From: CAZGYE01 sp964530165
GTDB lineage: Bacteria; Planctomycetota; Planctomycetia; Planctomycetales; Planctomycetaceae
Direction: 5' to 3'
Assembly (NCBI GenBank): GCA_964530165.1
Contig: CAZGYE010000032.1
Span: 1-29,378, forward strand
Length of the DNA: 29,378 nucleotides
Below are positions 1 through 6,709 of this stretch, piece after piece. Numbering within the stretch: position 1 is the first letter of the stretch; every line of letters begins with the position of its first letter. Below the pieces are notes generated by a model. That model was not told the origin of the DNA, searched no databases, and saw nothing but the letters and a program-made list of their open reading frames with translations. Position numbers and translations under genes: made by a program.

Positions 1-763
1 CGATGGTCCGAACGGCCTCTTCGACGCTCAGAGATTCCGCGGTGACGTCGATCGTCTCGAGCAACAGACTCAAGTTCACCGAAGCGAGAAAACGTGCTGA
101 CTGCTCGGCATCGGCGCCGGAGCCGTCAACGGACAGGGTAAAGGCTTTCAACCGCGACGGAGACTCCCCGCGCTCGAGCAGCAGATGATAGACGACCAGC
201 AGCACCGCCCCGCTGTCGACGCCGCCCGAGAACAGGACGCCGATCGGCTCACGAGGCCGGGCGCAATCGAGCCAGCGGTCGATTTCCCGCGCCAACGCCC
301 CCACGTAGGCCCGCCCGATTTCGTTCAGATCGGTGCTGAGATGGTTCCCAGCGGGTTCCAGAAACCGGGTGTGCGTCGGATTCGGATCGGGACAGCCGAC
401 CAGCGCTATCTCCACAATGTGGTGCGCCGGGACCATGCGCGTGTACGACGGGTGGAATTGTTCGTGCAGTCCTTCGGCGCGCAGAAACTCGCTGATCTCG
501 TCGATTCGCTCCGCCACGACCAGACACGGCCCCGCAGCTTGCTTGGCCAGAAAATAACGCATCGGCCGTCCGATCGATCGGGCCATGCGAATCACAATGC
601 CTTGCTTGTGGGCGAGTGCAAACTGACCGTCAATCTCACGGACCCTCTGCGGGTCACCCGACCCAACCCGCCTTCTCGCTTCCTCCACGGACATGTTGAA
701 AATTAGATTGGCCCGTGGATCGATCAGATCAACGAACCGCTCAACCGGAACCGAGACAGCCAT
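1..763 (-). CDS. Asparagine-synthase-like protein, degenerate glutaminase half (partial)
   Basis: The 254 visible residues run off the left edge. A PP-loop motif LFSGGVDSGAVL lies near residue 180 and marks the ATP-pyrophosphatase (synthetase) domain of the asparagine synthase family, which adenylates a carboxylate before amide formation. The part before it looks like the second half of a class-II glutaminase domain: GQFALA recalls the GxFAFA strand and RSIGRPMRYFL recalls the RDRFGIKPLYY segment. The protein starts MAVSV, so the catalytic Cys that follows Met in true glutamine-using enzymes is missing, and about 50 N-terminal residues of the usual domain are absent. The start ATG at 763 has AGGTGG seven bases upstream. 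It lies 25 bp after the stop of the HINT protein, so co-transcription is likely. It may use ammonia, or be a lasso-cyclase or beta-lactam-synthetase type ligase; the substrate is unknown. Confidence 0.8.
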   Translation of the reverse strand, partial: MAVSVPVERFVDLIDPRANLIFNMSVEEARRRVGSGDPQRVREIDGQFALAHKQGIVIRMARSIGRPMRYFLAKQAAGPCLVVAERIDEISEFLRAEGLHEQFHPSYTRMVPAHHIVEIALVGCPDPNPTHTRFLEPAGNHLSTDLNEIGRAYVGALAREIDRWLDCARPREPIGVLFSGGVDSGAVLLVVYHLLLERGESPSRLKAFTLSVDGSGADAEQSARFLASVNLSLLLETIDVTAESLSVEEAVRTI

Positions 764-788
764 CGCACCACCTGAAAGTCTGAAAAGA

Positions 789-2603
789 TCAACGATTCGT
801 CAGGCCGGGCACGACGGCGTTGGTCGGCTCTCGAATGGTATTGTCGTGGGAAAGGATCTTTGCCTGGCCGACAAAATAGGTGTGGAAATCGGCTACAATC
901 AGGTTGTAAGTCGTGCGGTTGCCGCCGTCACCCACAGAGCCGACATCGAGCGTTCCGGAGACTCGGTGCAACGGGGAACCGTTTTTCAGGTTGCGGGACT
1001 TCACCCAACCTTCCCCGGAGATCCAAAAGGGATGTCCGCCGCTGGTTTCGAAGGACTCGCCGCCGAGATCGATTTTGACCAACGGCCCTGCCGGGCGAAT
1101 GGTGGTCGCCAGGACGGGCTTGTAGGCCAGCTCGCCGGTTTCGGGGTCCTGCGAGAGAACGCGATCGCCCAGCTTGACCTGTTCGATCGGCACCGCTCCG
1201 AGTTCGGTCCAGACGACCGTGCCGGCGGCCAGACAGTCCGACATCTTCTCAATCCCCGTACTGACCAGGGCCTCGATGTTCGCCCCCGGCGCTTTCCCTT
1301 GGAGCGGGCCGGCCTCCTCTCGGCGATACCGCTGCCTGAGCGGCTTTTCGTCGGACACGTAGACTTCGTTATAGTCGTTCCACCATTTCCACCAGTTTTC
1401 GGGCGACGCCGGAAGATCGTGACTGGTGACGGCCGCGAGCACGCTGCAAATGCGATTGTTGAGCACCTCGGTGAACTCGTTCTGGCGAGCCACTTCGTTC
1501 TCGCGCTGCTCGGCCGTTTGGTTCGCAGCCGTCACCGTTTGGCGAAAACCACCCGGCAACGCCGTATTGCGATATGTCGTGTCGAAGACCGCCAACTCCT
1601 TGTGCTTCTGGCCCTCGCGGAACAACACGTGCCGGTACATGAGGCGGCCGTCCGGTCCTTGGTACAGTTCCGCCCGCGACTGAACCGGGGTGTACATCGC
1701 CGAAAGCAATACCGGAACGAAAGTCTCTTTGGGCCGAGACTTGAGCTTCTCAACGGCCGTGTCGCGCACCGCTTCCCAGGGTGAGAAGACCGCCTGCCGC
1801 GCCAACGAGACCGAAGCTTCGTGGGCAGTCATCTTGTCGAGCTGCGCGACGAGAAGGTCGGCCCCTCGCTCGCCATGTGCCGAGAACACCAGCTCCATCA
1901 CCGGGATCACGGCGGGATCGTCGATCGCCTCCAATCGCTTGCGGGCGCTTTGCCGTCGATACTCTTTGCCCTCCGCCAGGTCGACCAGGATCTTTTCGAG
2001 TATTGGCTTCCAATCTCTGAGCGCCTCCAGTGTTTGCCGGGCGCGAACGTCGGCTTTCAGAACCTCCTGCCGGCTGAGCCAAACGCCATTGACCAGACGA
2101 AAACCGAGCCGTCGACGGGCTTCGGCGTGATTGGGATCGAGTTCCAGCACTTTGGTCAGATGCGCCCGCGCCTGTTCGTCCAGTTTGCGTTTGCTGCACC
2201 AGTTCGCCAGTTCCAGTTGGCCTTCTATCGTTTGCGGGAACGTGTCGCGAAGGCGGTGGTAAGCGGCCACCCGTTTGTTCCTGGCGGAAAGCTGCGGGAC
2301 GTCGTCGACCGAAGCCCATTGGTTTGCATACCGGACCTGACCACTGTGCCAGCGGGCCGGACGGCAACCGGGCGATTTCTCCAGGGCCGATTCCAGCAAT
2401 TTCGTACGTTCCGAGTGGGATCCGTCGATCTCTTGACGCAGCGCCTGGCGGACCAATCGTTCCGCCACCGTGCTGTGCTTCGTCTTTACGGCTGCTGAGA
2501 CTGGGTGCGGCAACCAACCGGCACTCCAGAGGACAGCGGTGCCGATCATCACGAACCAAGCATTGCCGGTACGCAGCCGCGAGTCACTTTTTCTGTTGGA
2601 CAT
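789..2603 (-). CDS. Secreted TPR/HEAT-like protein with C-terminal HINT domain
   Basis: A 604-residue protein. The N-terminus (MSNRKSDSRLRTGNAW, then a hydrophobic stretch and VSAA) looks like a signal peptide. Residues about 60-220 are helical with a TPR-like segment (LELDPNHAEARRRLGF). Residues about 230-360 resemble HEAT repeats (AVFSPWEAVRDTAVEKL). Residues 457-588 form a HINT (hedgehog/intein) domain: Cys457 in SDCLAAGTVV, LGDRVLSQDPETGE, the TxxxH block TSGGHPFW (His524), then YNLIVADFHTYFVG and a terminal LSHDN. Such domains cleave the peptide bond before the Cys. Only 16 residues follow the domain, so no toxin is attached. I chose the ATG at 2603 over the upstream start at 2759 because it directly precedes the signal peptide. 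The asparagine-synthase-like gene follows 25 bp downstream. Planctomycete proteins with HINT tails are known, but their role is not. Confidence 0.8.
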   Translation of the reverse strand: MSNRKSDSRLRTGNAWFVMIGTAVLWSAGWLPHPVSAAVKTKHSTVAERLVRQALRQEIDGSHSERTKLLESALEKSPGCRPARWHSGQVRYANQWASVDDVPQLSARNKRVAAYHRLRDTFPQTIEGQLELANWCSKRKLDEQARAHLTKVLELDPNHAEARRRLGFRLVNGVWLSRQEVLKADVRARQTLEALRDWKPILEKILVDLAEGKEYRRQSARKRLEAIDDPAVIPVMELVFSAHGERGADLLVAQLDKMTAHEASVSLARQAVFSPWEAVRDTAVEKLKSRPKETFVPVLLSAMYTPVQSRAELYQGPDGRLMYRHVLFREGQKHKELAVFDTTYRNTALPGGFRQTVTAANQTAEQRENEVARQNEFTEVLNNRICSVLAAVTSHDLPASPENWWKWWNDYNEVYVSDEKPLRQRYRREEAGPLQGKAPGANIEALVSTGIEKMSDCLAAGTVVWTELGAVPIEQVKLGDRVLSQDPETGELAYKPVLATTIRPAGPLVKIDLGGESFETSGGHPFWISGEGWVKSRNLKNGSPLHRVSGTLDVGSVGDGGNRTTYNLIVADFHTYFVGQAKILSHDNTIREPTNAVVPGLTNR

Positions 2604-2705
2604 GATTTTTGCCTTCGTCGCTGGTTGAGACGGTTTCCTCCCATCGTAGCCTGTTACGGAAGAAAACTCAAAGAAATTATGCACCTCGGCCCTCAGATCT
2701 GCAGT

Positions 2706-2732
2706 TCTCTGTTGCCGTGGCTTCAACAGAGA
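2706..2732 (-). terminator. Hairpin between glycosidase and HINT genes
   Basis: A perfect 9-bp inverted repeat (TCTCTGTTG / CAACAGAGA) with a 9-base loop lies 70-96 bases beyond the glycosidase stop and about 100 bases before the HINT start. No T-run follows on the minus strand, so it is at best a weak intrinsic terminator or an mRNA-stabilising hairpin. Confidence 0.35.
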
Positions 2733-2801
2733 GCTGACGCCCCCCGCTCGCCATCCCATCCCTTTCTACCAGTCAATGTTACTTTTTGCGTCGTGAGGCG
2801 G

Positions 2802-4955
2802 TCACCGTGCCGGCTCGGCATCTAGCACGAGCACTTCGAACGGCTTCAACTCGAAGCGGTGACCCGCGCCGGCGGCGAGCACCAGCGGCGGCTTGTCCGA
2901 GTGTTGCTTCCAGGGGCTACGGAGCGTGTATTTTCGCGGCGCACCGGGCGGCAGCTCGAAGGCTTGACCGATATCGAGTGTGATGGCGGCCGGTTGATCG
3001 TCGGGATTGCGAAGCGTCAGCACGCCCTTGCGCGTTGACCATGCCGCCCAGCCGTAGACCTGGCTTTCGGCCGGGTCGCCGCCGATCCAGTGCGTATCGA
3101 CGAGCACGTCGGCATTCGCGCGCGACCAGCGGGCCGCTTCGGCCAGCGCGTCCCAGACAGGCTCCGTCAGCAGTTGGGGCGCGATGTACAATTCCTGGCA
3201 GTTTGTGCCCGTGCCGAAGAACGAGCGAATCTCGTCGATCATGTCGGCCGGCTCGAAGCTACCCACCCGGCCGCCGCTGTTGATCATGATCCCATGCAGC
3301 ATCAAGGAGTTCAGTGGGTACAACGGAGCGCGGCCCAACACGAAGTGATAAGTCTCTCTGTCGCGGTAAGTGATCCACTGCTGCCGCGGAGAACCTTTGC
3401 CCGAGGTGCTCGCGTCGCGTCCCGCCCGCCAGATGGAATCACCGTGCCACAGCCAGTACGGCGAAGGCCAACTGCCGGTGGTGACGTTGATGAACACGTC
3501 TGGCTTGGCCTGTCGCAATTCCCCCAGCAACCGGATGAGGGCCTCAGCATCGCTGGCGAACTCACCGGCCCCCGGCTGATTGTTGCCTGCCGCAAAACCG
3601 TCGAACTTGAAGTAATTCATCCCGTAGCGGGCGATCATCTCCACACAGGCCGTGCGGAAGCGGGCGTAATAGCGCGGACCGGCCAGCGACAGTCCGCGCT
3701 TATTCAGCTCGAACCCTTGCTCGGCGCCGGCCTTGACGCGCGCCGATTTGGCCGAATAGCCGCCGCTGGGCGAATACCAGATCCCCAGTGCGGAGTGATA
3801 CCGTTTGGCCTTGTTCCGCAGCGGCATGAAGCCTTCCGGAAACCCCTCATGGAACTGCCAGATGAGCGTCGGGTCGTCCCACGTGTAGTCGTGGACGAAA
3901 CTGTCGATGACCGTCTCCCGCCGCTCGACCAATTCTTTCCCGATGCGATCGATCATCGCCGCCCAGTTCTTTGCCTGATCGACTCGTAGTTGGCGAGCCT
4001 TTTCTGGGTCTTGTTTGAGCGTTTTCCAATACACCAGCCCGATTTCCTCCCCGTTATTGTGGTGCAGGAAGGGGTGATAAGGGAACGCGCGCTCGCGCTC
4101 CAAGTAGTACAGAAAACCACGCCGCAATTGTCCCTCAGGCACGACCCCGATCACCGAGCTGCACCGAAACGGCTTTCCAGGCTGCAGAAGAACGTTGCGC
4201 GGCAACAAACAACGGACCCGGCGCTGTTGACCTTTCGCTGCTGCGGCGCCTTTGCCCGCTTTGGGTCCGGCGGGCGTGCGCTCCGTGACCTCGCTCTTGG
4301 ATAGGGGATGCTCGCAGGCGAGAAACAGGCTGCCGGCGACAACCGGTGAGCCGTCGACTACGCCGGCAACCTCTGCGGCAGGAAACCCGGCGTCCACGAG
4401 GACAACGTCCTTCAATTCCACCGGCTTCTTTTTCGCTTGCACCAGCAGGTGCTGCCGGAGGTAGTTGGACCCGTCACGCAGCGCGGCCCGCCACAGCAGT
4501 TCCAAGTTGCCGTCGGGCGAGGTCAGACGGACTAGGATCTCCTTTCCACCGCACCGCATTGCCGTCCTAGTCGACTTGGGCTGAGGCGCCAGCGGCCTCA
4601 GCTCGGGCCGGGTGAGCAGCTTCATCTCCGACGCCTTGATTCGGCGGAGCCCGGGCCGAGGCGTGTCCCAGAGCGCCATTTCAAAGCATTCCGCCCCATC
4701 GAGCTTGTGAACAACGCCGTTCATCTTGTCCACAATCTGGACTGGCGTCAACCGGCCCGCGGATGTGCTCCAAACAACCGCCAGGACGTCGTTTTCCAAT
4801 CGGAGAAGCCCCTCGCGGACCTCTCCTCTTGCCGTTCCCGGCGTTGGCCCGGGAAAGTCAAGTCCGTGGGCGGGCGTCGGCCCCGCGGAAATCAGCACCA
4901 TCGCAGAGAACGCTGCGATTCCGAGTCGGTAGCCAATCATCAGAGGATCTCTCAT
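2802..4955 (-). CDS. Exported clan GH-D (GH36/GH27-like) alpha-galactosidase-like protein
   Basis: About 717 residues. A signal peptide is visible (MIGYRLGIAAFSAMVLISA... ending PAHG). The N-terminal half looks like a beta-rich domain. The (beta/alpha)8 half carries YFKFDGF, the strand-4 nucleophile pattern of clan GH-D retaining alpha-galactosidases (Asp about residue 452), followed by FINVTTGSWPSPYWLWHGDSIWRAGRD, where an acid/base Asp would be expected. A C-terminal beta domain follows (LTLRNPDDQPAAITLDIG). It probably hydrolyses a glycan outside the cytoplasm; the true substrate cannot be read from sequence. The open frame reaches a GTG at 4973, and ATGs exist at 4955 and 4940. The signal peptide fits either ATG and neither has a convincing ribosome site. 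The stop of the small upstream gene lies only 27 bases before the 4955 start, so translation may be coupled. Confidence 0.7.
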   Translation of the reverse strand: MRDPLMIGYRLGIAAFSAMVLISAGPTPAHGLDFPGPTPGTARGEVREGLLRLENDVLAVVWSTSAGRLTPVQIVDKMNGVVHKLDGAECFEMALWDTPRPGLRRIKASEMKLLTRPELRPLAPQPKSTRTAMRCGGKEILVRLTSPDGNLELLWRAALRDGSNYLRQHLLVQAKKKPVELKDVVLVDAGFPAAEVAGVVDGSPVVAGSLFLACEHPLSKSEVTERTPAGPKAGKGAAAAKGQQRRVRCLLPRNVLLQPGKPFRCSSVIGVVPEGQLRRGFLYYLERERAFPYHPFLHHNNGEEIGLVYWKTLKQDPEKARQLRVDQAKNWAAMIDRIGKELVERRETVIDSFVHDYTWDDPTLIWQFHEGFPEGFMPLRNKAKRYHSALGIWYSPSGGYSAKSARVKAGAEQGFELNKRGLSLAGPRYYARFRTACVEMIARYGMNYFKFDGFAAGNNQPGAGEFASDAEALIRLLGELRQAKPDVFINVTTGSWPSPYWLWHGDSIWRAGRDASTSGKGSPRQQWITYRDRETYHFVLGRAPLYPLNSLMLHGIMINSGGRVGSFEPADMIDEIRSFFGTGTNCQELYIAPQLLTEPVWDALAEAARWSRANADVLVDTHWIGGDPAESQVYGWAAWSTRKGVLTLRNPDDQPAAITLDIGQAFELPPGAPRKYTLRSPWKQHSDKPPLVLAAGAGHRFELKPFEVLVLDAEPAR

Positions 4956-4982
4956 TCCCGTTCGACTTGGCACGGGATGTCG

Positions 4983-5306
4983 TCACCAGCCGAGCGACAT
5001 GTTGGTCTCGATGGCGCGTTGCGCCTCGTGCAGGTCGGCTCCGGTATCAAGCATGAACAGCCGGATCGCGTGCAGCTTGTCTCCTTTGGCCCGAGCAAGG
5101 CAGTCGCGTGCGACGTCACACGGCTCCGACGCCCCGTCGATGCCGAGCAGTCTCTTCGAAATGACCCAAATGTCCCGCGGGCGTTTCGTGATCCGCAGGA
5201 TGTCTTCGCCCGGATAGTGGCTCTTCGATATCTCTTCAGCGCCCTCCTGCGATCCGGCCCAGCCGATCATAATGTGGGCGTTCGTCTCGATTTCATAGAG
5301 TGGCAT
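4983..5306 (-). CDS. Small conserved-looking protein, unknown function
   Basis: 107 residues starting MPLYEIETNAHIMIGWAG and ending NMSLGW. I do not recognise the family. It is mixed alpha/beta with no signal peptide, membrane segment or cysteine cluster. The middle, YPGEDILRITKRPRDIWVISK, reads like two beta strands around a turn, and the C-terminal half is helical and charged. The ATG at 5306 has GAGGT about eight bases upstream, which supports the start. It lies immediately before the glycosidase gene on the same strand, so it is probably the first gene of that transcript. Codon use matches its neighbours, so I take it as a real gene rather than a shadow; the opposite-strand frames lack comparable features. 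Confidence 0.65.
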   Translation of the reverse strand: MPLYEIETNAHIMIGWAGSQEGAEEISKSHYPGEDILRITKRPRDIWVISKRLLGIDGASEPCDVARDCLARAKGDKLHAIRLFMLDTGADLHEAQRAIETNMSLGW

Positions 5307-5478
5307 TGTGATGACCTCTTTTGGCCCTTCGAATCACTGCGTCACTTCAAATCCGGCCGTGAAACACGGAACGCGGAAAGTCCGGCCCTCCACAGAACGG
5401 ACATCAGGGCATCGAGTATATCTTCTCGGGCTGGGCACATCCAGATTCACGTTCCTGCAAAACCACTGACAGGCACCA

Positions 5479-6171
5479 TCATTCTTTTGGATGTGCAGCG
5501 TCCCACTTTTCCTCGGCGGCACTGCGGCGAAAATAGAACGGCTCCAGACTCCAGAAATCGTCTGCGCCGCTGCTGTCAATTTTTCGTTCGCCCAGCCGGG
5601 CGACAATCGCTGCCTGTGGATCTCGGTATTCCGGCCCAAGGACGCGGCATCTGGATGCCAGTTCCGATTCGAAACGGACGACGCCGGGACCACTGACAAC
5701 GTCGCCCGGTGTTCTCGCCTGACACCACGCTTGCCCGGCAGCGATGGTGATTTGCTCGGTCAACGTCCACGAACCGTCAGCATCCCGGTGGTAGCGGCCG
5801 ACAGACAACTCATCCCGCTGGGCATCGCCGATGATCCACACGTCGTCGACGTCGTCGGGACTGTTCTCGGCAATGCACAAGTAGGTGTCGACGGCCGCCA
5901 GGGAGCATCCCGTGGCATAGGCGAGCGTCTTCGCGCAGACCACGCCGACGCGCAATCCGGTGAAACTGCCCGGACCGATGCTCACGGCGACCAGATCGCA
6001 GTCCGCCGCGCAAACATTGAATTCCTCACAGAGACGCCCGATCTCGGCCACCAACGTCTGGGCGTGCCGGCGGCCCACCTGTTCCAGCGGGCGTTCGGCA
6101 AGACACCGACCGTCGCGGCAGAGCGCAACACCCCCGGCGCGTCCCGACGTCTCGATGCCCAGTGTCAGCAT
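5479..6171 (-). CDS. tsaB: tRNA threonylcarbamoyladenosine biosynthesis protein TsaB
   Basis: 230 residues, the usual length. The N-terminal LTLGIETSGRAGGVAL is the ASKHA-type phosphate-1 loop, and SIGPGSFTGLRVGVVCAKTLAYA is the most conserved TsaB (YeaZ) segment. TsaB is the scaffold partner of TsaD. With TsaD and TsaE it transfers threonylcarbamoyl-AMP made by TsaC/TsaC2 onto A37 of ANN-decoding tRNAs in the cytoplasm; TsaB itself has no intact ATPase site. None of the partner genes is in this window. The start ATG at 6171 matches the family start. It reads toward the small-protein gene with a 172-base gap, so it may have its own promoter in the repeat-containing spacer upstream, which I could not pin down. 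Confidence 0.93.
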   Translation of the reverse strand: MLTLGIETSGRAGGVALCRDGRCLAERPLEQVGRRHAQTLVAEIGRLCEEFNVCAADCDLVAVSIGPGSFTGLRVGVVCAKTLAYATGCSLAAVDTYLCIAENSPDDVDDVWIIGDAQRDELSVGRYHRDADGSWTLTEQITIAAGQAWCQARTPGDVVSGPGVVRFESELASRCRVLGPEYRDPQAAIVARLGERKIDSSGADDFWSLEPFYFRRSAAEEKWDAAHPKE

Positions 6172-6260
6172 GCGCTGTCCTTGTCCCGTTACGGCTTGAA
6201 TGACAGTGGATCAACCTCGCCTTTCTTTGAAAGGGAGGACGAGACCGCTGCCGAGCCGAC

Positions 6261-6318
6261 AAAGCCCGCCGGTGGCAACCGGCGGGACCCACGGGTTGCC
6301 ACCCGTGGGCTTTGATGC
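6261..6318. repeat. Dispersed twin-palindrome repeat B, copy 1
   Basis: Two adjacent hairpins: CCCGCCGGT-ggca-ACCGGCGGG, then CCCACGGGT-tgcc-ACCCGTGGG, flanked by AAAG and GCTTTGATGC. A second copy at 25120-25177 differs at 4 of 58 positions. Two of those differences fall in stems and two in a loop or flank. It is REP/REPIN-like in architecture. Confidence 0.85.
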
Positions 6319-6509
6319 GAAATCACAGCTCAGCGAAACCTTCGTTCCTCCAACCTCTACTGTTTCTGCTCTGCCTCGATCTCGTCTGCTGCTGATTGTC
6401 TCTGACAGCACTCCCGCCGGCAAGCCGACCGTCTGTGCTTTTCCGCTGGTGTGTGGCAATAATTTCTGGCAGCTTGCCTTGGGGCTTTGGGGTTTCCGGC
6501 ACACGCTGT

Positions 6510-6555
6510 CCCACGGCTCACGCCGTGGGCTATCATCGACCGCCCCTTCCGGGGC
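6510..6555. repeat. Pair of hairpins, REP-like
   Basis: CCCACGGC-tcac-GCCGTGGG (6510-6529) is followed 12 bases later by GCCCC-ttcc-GGGGC (6542-6555). This is the same two-hairpin design as repeat B but with a different sequence. Only one copy is seen in the window. Confidence 0.6.
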
Positions 6556-6690
6556 TGACGAATTCCGCAAAGCGAGTTCCCCCAACGCCATTGGCCTTGC
6601 CAGGAAAACTTGCCACACCCTTTTCAACGATCGACGCCGCAGCCCTTGAAAACGCCCTGCAGGAGATGCTACTAACTAGTCAGAGCGAAG

Positions 6691-6709
6691 AAGGAGGAGA
6701 AAGCTGTTG
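6691..6709 (+). promoter_or_regulatory. Strong ribosome site deciding a TTG start
   Basis: AAGGAGGAG at 6691-6699 ends eight to nine bases before the TTG at 6707. No in-frame ATG or GTG lies between this site and conserved ClC sequence at a workable distance. This makes TTG the likely initiator of the ClC gene. Confidence 0.75.

Larger units (their letters stand above)
6172..6706. other. 535-bp intergenic region with repeats
   Basis: No convincing gene is present. Open frames here (e.g. 6211-6627 minus, 6200-6649 plus) read through palindromic repeats and lack family features or ribosome sites. The region holds a 58-bp twin palindrome (6261-6318), a second pair of hairpins (6510-6555), and at its right end the strong ribosome site of the ClC gene. 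Confidence 0.6.

Noticed and set aside
693..1784. A 363-codon open frame on the plus strand
   Set aside because: It is antisense to the HINT protein, has no ribosome site or domain, and GC-rich DNA gives long shadow frames.
6211..6627. A 138-codon minus-strand frame in the spacer before the ClC gene
   Set aside because: It reads through two palindromic repeat elements and has no recognisable family, which is typical of repeat-derived false ORFs.
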